DNA from: Phoronis australis
Lineage: Eukaryota > Phoronida > Phoronidae
DNA length: 64,000 nt
NCBI GenBank assembly: GCA_002633005.1
Contig: NMRA01000064.1
Span: 859,997 to 923,996, forward strand
Reading direction: 5' to 3'
The first letter of the stretch is position 1. Each line of letters opens with the position of its first letter. Under the pieces are notes generated by a model, which ran no database searches, was not told the origin of the DNA, and was given only the letters and a program-made list of their open reading frames with translations. Of this stretch, positions 47,101 to 57,048 are shown piece after piece. The position numbers and the translations under genes are program-made.

Positions 47101-49023
47101 CAGCATGTCAGCTAGCTTTGAATCGAATAACTGACGACTCACAGTCCCACTAGGTGGCGTAGTCCTATCATTACTTGAGATAACACCTTGCTGGTCAACA
47201 ATGACAGAGTCACTTTTGTTTCTAGTGTCACCATCATGCTGGGACATTTGATCATCATTCGAGGTGTCGTAGAATGAAAGGGCGGCAGACTTAAGTGTTA
47301 ACACGCTGGCGTTGCTCAATCCAAGGTTGTCTCCCGTGTCAAGTCCACTGTCAGTGGGAGGTGAATTCTAAAGCAGAATAATGTGGTTACTATCCATGGC
47401 AATTAAACAAGGTGAGCTTTAGTAAAACTACGTGACTAGAATGAAGGCAATTGATTCCTTAACTACGGATGTTAAAATTACTTTTTGAAAATTAAAGTGT
47501 CTGCAATTTAGAAAAGTGAAAGCATCTAGTCGAAAACAACTTTTAATTTTTGTAAATTACTTAAATATGCTTGAATGTGTATTTAGGCAGCAAACTTTAT
47601 TTTAACAAGTGGCATTAAACTCTACAGTCAAGCTTCTGTGTGTTCTAGCTTTCTGAGTCCTTTCATACACTTGCTTTGGCACACCATGTACCAGCTGCCG
47701 ACATTGCAAAAACAAAGAAAACATAAACACGAGAACATGTATAATTACATGTTTATTTCTGGATCTTCTAGAAAAACCTGGTGCAAAAAAATAGAAAGAA
47801 GCTCATATCTAAAAACTTGTGGAGACTATCAGATTCTACAGAATACAGACATCTGAGGATGCCTAATATCTTGACAGTTCAAATCGAGCTCTCACATTTA
47901 ATGATCAATGCTTCTAACAACTTAAGGTGCACATCATTCTCAACATAAGAGGCATTTATTTGGGAAGGAAATATCCATGGCTAAATTCTCTAAAATTTGC
48001 CCAAGTTTCATCAGGTATGATTGTTCCCATATAACGAGTTTATTGTAAGAAATTTACTTTCATTACGGTTTTGTTGTCCATTTTCCGTGATGGGAAGTGG
48101 ATACCAAAAACCTAATTACAGCAAATTTCCAAAAATAAATGTGTGTGGGAACAATCATACCTTCAGGTGTTGTGAGTTGACTCTTGGTTTCTATATTGTG
48201 CCTCTGTTACAGTTTTGATACACCCATGACCCAAGCGTATATTTGTCACCTTCAACTATAAGACGGGGAGGATATTTGGATTTGACTTTTGGTCCTTAAA
48301 CAGATATTTTCAAAATAAATACCCTGCGCTGGTATGCAGAAAACAACACATTCTCATGTTCTTTCATACTGATGATATTTTAGCTCACCTGAGATGAAGC
48401 GGCTGTAAACTGATGTCTGGATAACTCAAATGAATTCAGCTGTTGCTGCAGGGACTGAAACACGCAATAATTACCATGGAATGTCAAACTCTTCAAGCAT
48501 CAGTAACATCAACCTTAAACATACTTCAAAATTATAGTTGAATGATATAACTTCCAGTTATGATTGATTGCCCATTTGGCATGTCCGTTCATTCAAGCTT
48601 ATAATTTTTATAGTGACATTACTGGTCAGTATGAAATATAGTAGGCTATTAATTTACACATGCTTTAAAAGCATTCAACATTTTCTTTCATTCACTGTTT
48701 AAGTTATGTTCACATTAATTGCACTAGTTACAGTTAGGTCTAATATTTACTCAAGTATAGCATACATTACCATTCAAACAATTCTTTTCATTCAAATGAC
48801 TTGTACAATTGTGTACTAGAATTCAGTTGCATTTGTCTATATGAAAATCAGAGTTCATTCAAGGTAACCACAATGTTACATGTAAACAGGCATGCCTCAC
48901 CTGTATGGCCTTCTGAGATTTATTTTGTTGTTCAATTAAGAGCTGTATTGCACTGTCAACAGGTAGACTGGCCAAAGGTGATGTCTCAGACAGAACAAGT
49001 GGGTTGTTAAATGTTGTATTCAT
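41041..49023 (-). CDS. Large coiled-coil protein, unrecognised family, five exons
   Basis: Not assigned to a family. Exons 5' to 3': 48901-49023 (ATG at 49023), 48389-48454, 45640-47367, 41440-43083 and, less certainly, 41041-41115. All are phase 0 with GT-AG sites, giving about 1,211 residues. The N-terminus (LASLPVDSAIQLLIEQQNKS) is likely helical and may be conserved. Exon 3 is Ser-rich and acidic, with heptad-like coiled coils at about residues 260-360 and 470-639 (EELETYNTDLKEEVRSLKLE; NAALKDENEYLKIENESQKL). Exon 4 opens with another helix (DLSWYRYNEAQTIDKLHSLE), then has five 20-residue repeats and a long disordered tail. This layout is seen in centrosomal or cytoskeletal scaffolds, but that is only an analogy. 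Both large genes in the window lie on this strand, ~9.9 kb apart. Confidence 0.85.
41440..43083 (-). CDS. Coiled-coil gene exon 4 (548 codons)
   Basis: Entered after ATTGTAG and left at TCAGAG|GTATGT, phase 0 on both sides. A ~60-residue helical start (SAESARRLAQTECSIIRDNH, DYLKKEMEILEKYHK) is followed by the tandem repeats at 42607-42906 and then ~390 polar residues rich in Ser, Asn and Asp. Confidence 0.9.
42607..42906 (-). repeat. Coding tandem repeat, 5 x 60 bp (20 residues)
   Basis: Five consecutive 20-residue units of form NR(Q/S)xxxxVPPGxxLxQSLSx, for example NRQTQFVVPPGDGLDQSLSS and NRSLERTVPPGGRSDQSPSR. Each is exactly 60 bp, so the reading frame survives unit gain or loss. Confidence 0.93.
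43335..44470. repeat. Intronic repeat with three diverged units
   Basis: Units begin near 43385, 43622 and 44065 with variants of AATGGCCATTAG-CAGC-CAGAAT. The second and third also share GATACCTA-CTGCCAAATTTT, GAGGAC-TTTGAAGATAC and AAAATTGCCACTA-GGG. It is inside intron 3 of the coiled-coil gene and not coding. Confidence 0.8.
45640..47367 (-). CDS. Coiled-coil gene exon 3 (576 codons)
   Basis: This is the longest uninterrupted coding block in the window. It starts NSPPTDSGLDTGDNLGLSNA after the acceptor CTGCTTTAG and ends ANDERNKLRQ at CAG|GTAATA. The first ~200 residues are polar and disorder-prone. The rest carries leucine heptads, so it should form a parallel coiled coil. Confidence 0.92.
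47368..48388 (-). other. Intron 2 of the coiled-coil gene
   Basis: Nothing but short frames between exons 2 and 3. A roughly 130-bp inverted-looking stretch at 47940-48165 repeats GGTATGATTGTTCCCA and its reverse complement TGGGAACAATCATACC, suggesting a small foldback element. Confidence 0.55.
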
Positions 49024-49380
49024 GATGGAAGTCCAGGGAAGAATTCAAGTCGACACAATAAGAAACTGAAACAGAATAAACGGAGGAAGTTTAGATTTAT
49101 TACCTGAAGTTGTCAAGACAACAAGTCACGTGAAGTGGTCTAAGCCAACAGGACTCAAGTTTGATTGTTGGCAAGACGTCAACAGCACTGCTCAACAAGT
49201 GCAACGTGACAGGTGATGGAATCGTAGACTGTGAAAATGATGGAATGACAGAACAACACAAGCACTGTTGTTTCAGTCAGGGCTAAAATAGTAAATCATG
49301 AAACGGAGTACTGGAATGAATGTGGCGAGTTTCCGTAGAAACATAAACCGTAGCTGGAAAAACGTACGAGAAGCTGCAGA

Positions 49381-49560
49381 AATAAAATAACGGGTTGTTT
49401 ACAATAAGATTGTTCAAAATGACCAAAAAAGTATCGGTACGTTCGAACACCGGCGATAACGGACTGGCGACGGTCAGCGCGACTAGTCTAAACGACTGCG
49501 CTCAGTCTTTGACCGAAGCAAGCCCTACTACTCACCAAACACCGCATTATATGTTCATAA
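49381..49560 (-). promoter_or_regulatory. Likely promoter/5' UTR of the coiled-coil gene
   Basis: This stretch upstream of the ATG at 49023 is unusually rich in CpG for the window (TATCGGTACGTTCGAACACC, GGCGATAACGGACTGGCGAC). A donor-like TG|GTGAGTAG occurs on the minus strand at ~49534. No TATA box is obvious. Its role is inferred from position and composition. Confidence 0.35.
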
Positions 49561-49958
49561 TGCCATAAAATGACATGACAGATCTGTTTGAAAAGTCACA
49601 GAAAACTACACAGGACCCCTAAATGGAGTTGAAAATGAGCCCGGTGTCCGATAATCAGCCTCACAGAATCAAAAGGCGCTATCGTTTTATCAACAACGGT
49701 TACGACATCTGTTGGTGTTTTGATAAGCGCCACCAAACGGAGCACAGAATAAACAATCACCTGGCGGTTCGGACAAAGGCTTAGTAAAAGCAAGCAAAAT
49801 GTTTATTTTACATCGGTACAATAGAAAACAAAACAATGAAAATATTAGCACAAGTGCTAGTCACCGATAAAATATGATGAGCAGCAGATGACGTATGTGC
49901 AATGATACACGTACAATGACAGTGAGCTGAGAGATACATTCAAAAAAAAAACGGACAG

Positions 49959-51000
49959 CTACCAATGGCTGCTGAAAGTGTTAACATCAGTACAGCACCT
50001 CACATTGTTCGTCAACTGGTTCCATAGTACAATCCCCTGTTGTTTAATCGAGTTGGTCCCATAAGTTGTCGTATTGGGCCTTGTAAACGTCGGTTTTCCC
50101 CCTGATATTGGGCGGTAGTCGATCGAATTATGAATGATGGCCGGACAAGGACCACCGTTTGAAAACTTCAATCCCTAATAATTTCACTCTGGAAGTGAAC
50201 ATCGTGACTGAATTTTCAAAAGAAAACAATGCTGAATACGAGGAGTTACAATCATTAAAGACTTTAAGCCGTGGTATTGGATTTTCTCTATTTTTCTCAT
50301 CAGACTCCGATCTTGATACAGTCTGTAGTAGGGACAAAGTTAAAAAGGACCTAACAAAGGCAAATATAATTTTAACTTATTGTCCAGAAAATGACGAAGT
50401 CTAAAAATGACTGACGTATACTTGGACGACTTGTTAGAGATCGTATTATCAACATGACAGTGGAAAATGAGTTGGGTCATCTACGATACCTAACGGACCT
50501 GGCATACACTAATTATTGATACAACCAACGGTCAAGTAATTTTCTAGTTGGTTTATGTGTTCTCTACTGAAAATAATTGCCTGGAATTTTTTTTTGTATT
50601 TGTATGCATGTGGTTGAGGTTAAACCAATCTAAAGCAGTCTGCATGACCATGTTCAATATGAGCGTCTGACGTTGTCAAAGGTATTGTCATCTGCATAGT
50701 AGGCCTACAGGTTGTATTTAACACTACATGTACATGTAAGTTGAGACACAAGACCATGTATAAACATAAATGACAGAGGTCCCAAAACAGAGCTTTAGGA
50801 TACCCGTTTTGGAACGAGTTACCCGCTATATAATAACTGTATTCACGTGCAAACTCTCATATATCTTTCGAATAAGTAGAACTTCAATAACTTTTAAGCA
50901 TTTTGTGAACAGCCATACCTCAATCTTTAGTAGATCGTGTGGAAGGTAGTCAAATGCTTTGAACAAGTCGATCAGCAAACAACCTCAATGTCCATTGCCG
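49959..51000 (-). mobile_element. Decayed non-LTR retrotransposon (reverse transcriptase end)
   Basis: On the minus strand the pieces come in the right order for the RT of a CR1/jockey-like LINE: LIDLFKAFDYLPHDLL (motif A region, ~50928-50985), YADDNT (motif C, 50680-50699), SRVKLLGIEVFK (~50170-50205) and the tail TTTYGTNSIKQQGIVLWNQL (to 49959). Stops and frame changes separate them, so it is dead. The plus-strand frame at 50159-50404 is its antisense. Confidence 0.8.
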
Positions 51001-51446
51001 GCTATACCAGTAGCACTACACTCCTTGGTTCTGCTGACTGAACCTGGCAGTTTACAAGCCGTGACTCTACATTGAGCTGTACCATCATGCTCCAGGCTTG
51101 AAACCATCAGCCAATGCACCCGCGGAACAGAGTCCCGGGGTACGATGGTCGCCGCCCGAACCCGGCTAGTAGCCTAGCTGGTCCGCGCCGAGTGACTCGG
51201 TAAAGCTAAATTAGTTACAGAGGGCGGGCATCGTCGGACTTTTACCATTAAATTTTTATTTTTCTATAACCTATGTTTATTGTGAACTCCTCCTTAGTAC
51301 TTTATGACATTTTCTGTACTAAATTTCTGAAAACTCAGTGACCTGAGTACTCAGAGTCAGGAACTCACTGAAGTCTGACTTAGTTTACGGCTCTCGGTCA
51401 TTTAACGTAGCGATTGAAAATAGCAGAAGGACAGTCCGTGTTTGAA
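51001..51446. other. No gene recognised
   Basis: Sequence between the LINE remnant and the TTAA element. I see no coding or repeat feature that I can name. Confidence 0.45.
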
Positions 51447-51618
51447 TTAAAGGAGAATGCCACCCGATTCAATTAGTTTTTTTTACCGTCTTAATTGGTC
51501 TATATCCACATCGCCTCTTAAACGGTCGACCTCATCTTGCCGAGAGGTGTCGCCGGCGTTAACCTGTGAGGAAGGTGAGAAACGACGCAGCGACGTCAGT
51601 GGTTCGTCTGCAAAGTTA

Positions 51619-51919
51619 ATGCCGCCATTGCGGTGCATCGTTCCCGCTTGTCCGAACTATGATGCTGCGAAGAAAGCGGGTATATCGTTTTTTCGACTTC
51701 CTCGAGAGCCCAAAATGCTTAGGAAGTGGCTTGCGGGTAGTGAAGAATGAAAGGTACGCTGTTAATAGCAAGTACATGTATGAGGCCGTGAATCATTTCC
51801 GTGTCTGTGGCCGGCATTTCGTTGACAGTGATTTCTTTGACGAATTCCGGCTTACCAAAGACCTATCCATGCGTTTCGTTGTCTGTGCATGTTCACGGCG
51901 CTTCTGTAGTATTTCTTGA
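51619..51919 (+). pseudogene. THAP-domain frame, left arm, frameshifted
   Basis: THAP is a C2CH zinc-finger DNA-binding domain used by P-element and Kolobok-type transposases. A natural start gives MPPLRCIVPACPNYDAAKKA, then GISFFRLPREPKMLRKWL. One extra base compared with the right arm (GCGGGTAGTG against GTGGTAGTG) shifts the frame at ~51734. The second half (FRVCGRHFVDSDF with the C-x-x-H pair) is intact in the next frame. It reads inward. Confidence 0.85.
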
Positions 51920-52013
51920 TCAGTGTATTCTGGTTCGAACTGATAGCCTGTGAAACCTAACGATCCGACCAGTGAAGTCTTCGTCGGATGAGCTCTTGAC
52001 TAAGTCGGGATTG
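51856..52013 (-). pseudogene. P2RX7C-like frame, left arm, frameshifted
   Basis: Reading outward, opposite to THAP: NPDLVKSSSDEDF in one frame, then GSLGFTGYQFEPEYTDQEIL and EHAQTTKRMDRSL in another, ending at TTTG|GTAAGC. An acidic Ser stretch followed by GYQFEPE is the hallmark of the P2X7-receptor C-terminus-like domain (also called ballast domain). The Cys-rich half (WCxCxxC, MPT, CC) is absent, and the frames are separated by a shift. Confidence 0.7.
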
Positions 52014-52675
52014 GCGCCGGCCGAGTTGCCATGTATTCTGCGTTCTGTTTCAAAATGAATCATTCTCATCCTAACTAATGTGAAACGAAGTCTTTTTCAT
52101 TAGATACAATTTGTAATGCCTTTGCAGTATTCGTGAGTGCAAATGTTGAGAAGCCTGCAATGAATAAACCACTGCGTTACCGGCTTTTGATGCCGGCAAT
52201 AAAGGTAATTGACCGGGTACCGAGGCCGTGTGAGCGCATGCTAATTCAGCGTTTGCTGACAGAAAGCTGTTGTGAAATAATTACTCAATTCTACATGCTA
52301 TGGTCACATGTTAATGCAATCTTTATACAAATACATATTATTCAAATCATTGTTAATGCACAACCTTTGCCCAGACGGTTTGTGGAAGGGGAACCCGACT
52401 TCGCGGCCCCCGACAAGTAAGTAAATTTTCAATTTCGTGGCTAATTCACGTAAATAATTAGGTGCAAATTATTTCTTTGGTTCACTATTAGTCTTTTCGG
52501 GAATGAAGGTTTAGTTTCCAACTCAAGCTGGTTTCTGTTCGTGCCAGTCCCGGCGGCCGCGAGGGGCCTAATCGGATTCCGAGCCACTGGTCAGGATCAC
52601 GAGTCAGTCCGGCCGCGACGGGCCTGATCGGGTTCCGAGCCACTGGCCGGGATAACAAGCGTTTTGTGTGTTCAG

Positions 52676-52790
52676 AACTCAAAAAATCACAAGTCTAAAC
52701 AACACAGATCTAGGTTCTCTCGTCTGTCTTTCACGGAAGAGTACTTCGAATTTGCTCCGAACAGACCCCAAACTCCTGCTACGGACCTTG
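52676..52790 (+). other. Exon-like block, left arm
   Basis: Acceptor GTGTGTTCAG, then an open frame NSKNHKSKQHRSRFSRLSFT...APNRPQTPATDL, then donor CTTG|GTAATT. The right arm holds the same block (about 57628-57742, minus) with a one-base insertion. It could be an exon of a transposase or captured gene. No domain recognised. Confidence 0.4.
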
Positions 52791-52825
52791 GTAATTGGCC
52801 TGCCGAACTTTGTAGGTTACGGTGT

Positions 52826-54484
52826 GTCCAAATACCAATAAATCCTTAACAGCGAAATTAACAACACGTTTTTGCAAGAAATCGGTGTATTTTTAAGGGT
52901 TTTACATCGAAGTTTGATTAATTGGTGTTAAACAATGAATCCACGCGATGAGCTGACAGCAGTAACCCGTGATGTGAACTGCTGAACAGACTGCGTGTGA
53001 AACCAATGACGTCATTGGATAACATCAACACCTCCGTCGGCGTCAGCTATCAGGGAACGCAACCGAACGTGCCGTTATCGAGTAAAGCTACTCGATCTTA
53101 ATTGATCCAAAATAGGTTGTTTTTTGTGTGGCATGCTCCTTTAACAAGAGCACTGAAAACAGATGCAGGGAACGCGGTTGTAACCGTATATATATGATCT
53201 GGGGAATTAGGCCTATTACGTAAACCTCGGCGGCCGGAGTCCCAGCAGGCGAGCAAAGGCTTCAAACGGTTAACCGTTCGCCGGTTTCAGGGTCCTAAAC
53301 TCACCACTCACGCGCCGAACGGAAAATGCTCCATGCAAGGTTAAGGTACATGACGACTTTGACTTTTGTGCGCGCCGGCTCCGTCGGCCAGGCCTGCCAG
53401 CACTAAACTTCTGACTCGCACACGCCGGCCCCTCGATCGACTATAGTTCACGTGCGCGCTTACACGGGATACATTCCTCCACGACCGGCTTTTCGGCGTC
53501 TCTCGAGGACCAATTTCTTTGCTCGTAAACAAACCGACCTTGTTCGCGCACGTCCGTGCCTGAGCCTTGACTTCAGGCGCGCCACGATGCTCCGACACTC
53601 ATTGGTCACTCGGCTCGTCGAATGGATTGTTTTCCTTGCTGTTTCCCTTTACAGTGAACTTGATTATCCGAATATCGTAAAATCAAATAAAAGTGGTCTT
53701 TTCCTCGCTACATGCAGTGATTGTCATTCACTTTATATAATTTAATAATTGCAAATTAATTTTTAGATACGTTGTCGCTACATTGTCGCAGCAAATTTTC
53801 AAAAACAATGAAGCAAGTGAACGCCGATCAAGGATTGAATGTATATTACTCATTTATGTGGTTTGTAACCTCTATTTTTAAACTAGAAATATGAAATTGA
53901 AAGTATCGTATTCATTGTATCATGAAGTATTTATTAAATAAAACTAAATGCCAGCACCGGTGTCATTTAAATATGTTGTACCCTGCCAGCGATAAAAGCA
54001 AAATGTTAAACTCTGATGCCGGTATCTTTAAAACCAGCGACTTACTAAACGTTGAACAAAGACGTTGACACTGAGGAAATAACCCGATATCAACACAGTT
54101 ACTGCTTAAATGAAAAGTCACAGATATGGGATTCTAAGGTGACGTAACAGGTCCGTAGGAAGGAAAAAAATATTGGGGGGGGGGGGGCACAAACCAATTT
54201 GACATCGCCAACCTACCCCCTTGCTATCGTCACGCTCCCCGCCCTCCCGTTATCTGGATGCCACCATATTTGTACCGAACCCCACCCCCCATGTCCGCCA
54301 TAGGTGGGGGTAATACCGGGGATTTGAGTAACCGTGAAGCAACAAACCAACAAAGATTCACGGAGAGTAAGAATGCGTCTAGACACCGAGCTGGGTAATT
54401 GAGATTCTAAGCAGGCCTACTGCATGGTTACACCTTATTTTTAATGTGGGTTTGCCTGTCATGACGTCCTCCGTGCATGCGCGC
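52826..54484. other. Outer element interior, left part
   Basis: Not part of the inverted arms. 53200-53620 is GC-rich (CGGCGGCCGG, GCGCGCCGGCTC) with open frames on both strands and no domain. A run of 14 Gs lies at ~54174-54187. Confidence 0.45.
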
Positions 54485-54725
54485 ACCTGGGGGGCTCGGG
54501 ACTCGGGGGGGGGGGAGGCTCGATGGCAAAGTGGGCCAAAAGGTCCGCCTCAGGGAAACAAAATATCCGAGAAAAACGAGACAAAAGTCCAATGAAAAGG
54601 CAGGATATGGCGTATACACAATTCATAGCCATGAACGAACCCCGTATTTGTTTTTTTCTTTAGTAAAAGGCCCAAATCCTCAAAAATTCGAGCCCCTCTT
54701 AATTTTAGGCTGGATGCGCGAATAG
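54485..54725 (+). repeat. Dispersed repeat, partner of 11845-12115
   Basis: Same orientation as the 11.8-kb copy: GAGACAAAAGTCCAATGAAA, CACAATTCATAGCC, CAAAAATTCGAGCCCCTCTT, TAGGCTGGATGCG. It lies inside the outer element, so it inserted there or was carried by it. Confidence 0.8.
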
Positions 54726-55195
54726 CCTGTGTATAGTAGGCACGGGAAGTGCAAGTTAACGATTCAGTTTTGAAGAACAAAAATTCATTGCGCAGTACTA
54801 CTAGTGCTGGAAACCAAAAACATCGAAGAAGTTCAAACGCAACCTTTCCAAGTTGATGACCAATAAGCTTGATTTTATTTATTTAAAGGCGAAGGCAACC
54901 TTTTTCAATGTCATTTTGAGCTAAAATAAGGTGGGTTGGTTATCCTAGACATATTTTCCACTTAATTACAGCTTTTCGTAATTTTATTAATTACTCGTCC
55001 GCTACTGCGGAAGTGACGTTTTAGGAGGCAAGCGTTTCCCACCACTTGGTTTTATTCTACTTTTGTTTTGTGCTGTTTTTCAACAATTGTCGCCACCACT
55101 TTCCATCGGCGAGTATTCTATGGCAAGATAGGTTAGTAGAGAACTCAACTACGTTGGATTTAGGGATTGTTAAGCCTGTGTGTTGTAAGCTGAAA

Positions 55196-55591
55196 ATGGC
55201 TGGAGTCGGTGACCCGTATCACAGTGACAGTAGTGTGAGTGGCGGCCGAGACCTTGTTCACAGCAGTGGTGACGAGGAATTTTTTCACGGACATTCAGTG
55301 GGTGGGTACATGTTTGAGCCCGAGTATAACGAGACAGAGTACGCACAGGCACAGGCAGCTGTTGAGAGAAACGAGGCGGCTACTGAGGACAGACGTGGTG
55401 ACACTTGGTGCAAATGCACTGTGTGCGTTGTTATGCCTACCTTAATGGAATGCTTGTGCTGTTCAGAGTTCGATGAGGCCAAGCCACTACTGGGCATGGT
55501 TAAGTGGACCTCCGGCATACCACGGACAGAGGAACAACTGTCCCACTTGCCAGAGTGTCTCGCGACACACTCCCACTGGATGGTGACCTGA
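55196..55591 (+). CDS. P2RX7C-like protein in the inner element, 131 aa
   Basis: Starts MAGVGDPYHSDSSVSGG. Parts in order: Ser/Asp-rich head (HSSGDEEFF, residues 23-31), the GYMFEPEYNETEY motif (~37-49), a charged helix and the Cys module TWCKCTVCVVMPTLMECLCC (~70-89), which matches the WCxCxxC-xx-MPT-x(2-3)-C-x-CC pattern of the P2X7 C-terminal zinc-binding domain. It stops after SHWMVT, so the hydrophobic C-terminal half of the domain is short or missing. Single exon, no receptor transmembrane part. The ATG is the first after the left TIR in this frame, which stays open upstream to 55046. Confidence 0.75.
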   Translation: MAGVGDPYHSDSSVSGGRDLVHSSGDEEFFHGHSVGGYMFEPEYNETEYAQAQAAVERNEAATEDRRGDTWCKCTVCVVMPTLMECLCCSEFDEAKPLLGMVKWTSGIPRTEEQLSHLPECLATHSHWMVT

Positions 55592-55647
55592 GCACCCTAA
55601 CGCTTACATCATGTCGTGTGACTCCCTCGCCACACACCTGGTACCTT

Positions 55648-56115
55648 CTAAATAGACAAGTCCACAATAAACTTATCAAAGTTTGGCTCACCGATCTGTT
55701 CAGTGAACGACAAACTGTCCTCTTCACTGGGTGTTGAACTGGGCCTGTAATCACTCCCACTACTCAATATCGCTGCAGGGCTGCTTAGAGGCTCTGGGCT
55801 GGAGAAAACAGCACAGGGTGAATCACTACTGGTTCCAGGAATTGCACGCTCTGGGGTACGTGCGGAGGCACAGGTGACAGTAGATGAAGTGCCTCCACTG
55901 GCTCCAGTCACTGTACTGGCCACAGTTTGCGAGGCTTCCCGATTCAAAAACGTACTTCTCGGGGGTGGCGACGGGGCACTGCCGAGAATCAACACCGACG
56001 GAATGGCATCCTTCTTCAGGCGTTGTTTTGCAGGGACCTTCATCAGTTCAGCGTACAAATCCCTTTCGTAACCGGAGGGCAGAAAGTGCTTGCCACACAC
56101 ACGGTAATACTCCAC
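55648..56115 (-). pseudogene. THAP C-terminal half in the inner element
   Basis: The frame starts VEYYRVCGKHFLPSGYERDL, the second half of a THAP domain with its C-x-x-H pair, then KVPAKQRLKKDAIPSVL and a Ser/Thr/Pro-rich tail ending KFIVDLSI before the stop. The first half (C-x(5)-C, the W) is missing. An acceptor-like CAAAGCAG directly precedes it, so it may be the second exon of a gene whose first exon was lost or is outside. Its 3' end is 56 bp from that of the P2RX7C frame. Confidence 0.7.
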
Positions 56116-56394
56116 TGCTTTGTACGTTGCGTGGACGGGTAACCCTCACAGTCAGACTATATGAAAAGAAATTGGCGCGAAATGCTTGCCTCCTAAAACG
56201 TCACTTCCGCAGTAGCGGACGAGTAATTAATAAAATTACGAAAACCTGTAATTAAGTGGAAAATATGTCTAGGATAACCAACCAACCTTATTTCAGCTCA
56301 AAATGACATGGAAAAAGGTTGCCTTCGCCTTTAAGTACCTAAACTTCGTGTGTCATCTACGTTTGTAATCTAAACCCAGTAATCCAGTTCCTAA

Positions 56395-57048
56395 TCCAAT
56401 AAACAATTTATTGTCGTTTGAATTGTGAGAACATTTTAGGACACATTGTTGAGTTGTCCGACATTCATCAATTTCCTTGAGAATTATTTCAGATAGACAG
56501 AAATCATTTAGTGTAGTTTTATATCTGGGGATCTGATGATAGATCGAATTTTCCCAATTTCGACCTGCATTGAGGTATTGTCATTTCTCACAAGATTAGC
56601 TTCTAATTGTCAAAAAATCATCTCTCAATAAGTCCACTTTCGTAGGTACATAAACATGTAAATCAGAAACCAACAATAAAATCCATGAGCAATGCGTTTA
56701 CCTTGATTTAATGACTTAATTTCTTTTTAATCCCCTGTTAGTGACTTTAAACAACAAATCTTGTACCGAAGTCAAAAAGCAATGCATTTATTGTCATTTG
56801 AATTTTGAGAAAAATTTTTTGGGAAGTGTCCACATTTCATCAATGCTCTTGACAGTTATAATTTTAGATAGGCAAAAAGCGTCCAAGTGCACTTTACTAT
56901 TTGGGGATCGGATTATAGTTTTTCCATATTCAGGCTTCAACTTAGTTTCCTGAATCGTCATCATTTCTTAAAAGATTAGCTTCTAATTGCCAAAAATCAC
57001 CTATTAACCTGTCGGTTTTCGTAGATACATAAACATGTACATGAGACG
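56395..57048. repeat. ~380-bp tandem duplication in the outer element
   Basis: 56395-56670 and 56775-57048 align directly: CAATTTATTGTCGTTTGAAT against GCATTTATTGTCATTTGAAT, ACATT-CATCAAT, TTTTAGATAG, GGGGATC-GAT, AAGATTAGCTTCTAATTG-C and CGTAG-TACATAAACATGTA. No coding sequence. Confidence 0.85.

Larger units (their letters stand above)
51451..52825 (+). repeat. Outer element, left inverted arm
   Basis: Reverse complement of 57591-58970 over its whole length, with scattered substitutions and small indels. Both carry a THAP frame, a P2RX7C-like frame on the opposite strand, a GC-rich doublet (GGTTCCGAGCCACTGG repeated) and an exon-like block. Confidence 0.9.
54887..56330. mobile_element. Inner TTAA element, 1,444 bp, Kolobok-like
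   Basis: Perfect TTAA on both sides (54883-54886 and 56331-56334) and ~150-bp terminal inverted repeats starting AGGCGAAGGCAACCTTTTTC (54887-55037 and 56180-56330), which differ at only a few bases. It carries a plus-strand P2RX7C frame and a minus-strand THAP half-domain, tail to tail. With no visible catalytic core it is probably mobilised in trans. Confidence 0.92.

Noticed and set aside
50159-50404. 81-codon plus-strand frame
   Set aside because: It is antisense to the reverse-transcriptase remnant, whose motifs read on the minus strand.
54174-54187. G-run as a G-quadruplex regulatory element
   Set aside because: A single homopolymer in repeat DNA, also a common assembly trouble spot. 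No nearby gene to regulate.
55046-55195. N-terminal extension of the inner P2RX7C frame from 55046
   Set aside because: There is an in-frame opening, but the residues are hydrophobic and Cys-rich TIR-adjacent sequence. The ATG at 55196 directly precedes the Ser/Asp-rich head typical of the domain.
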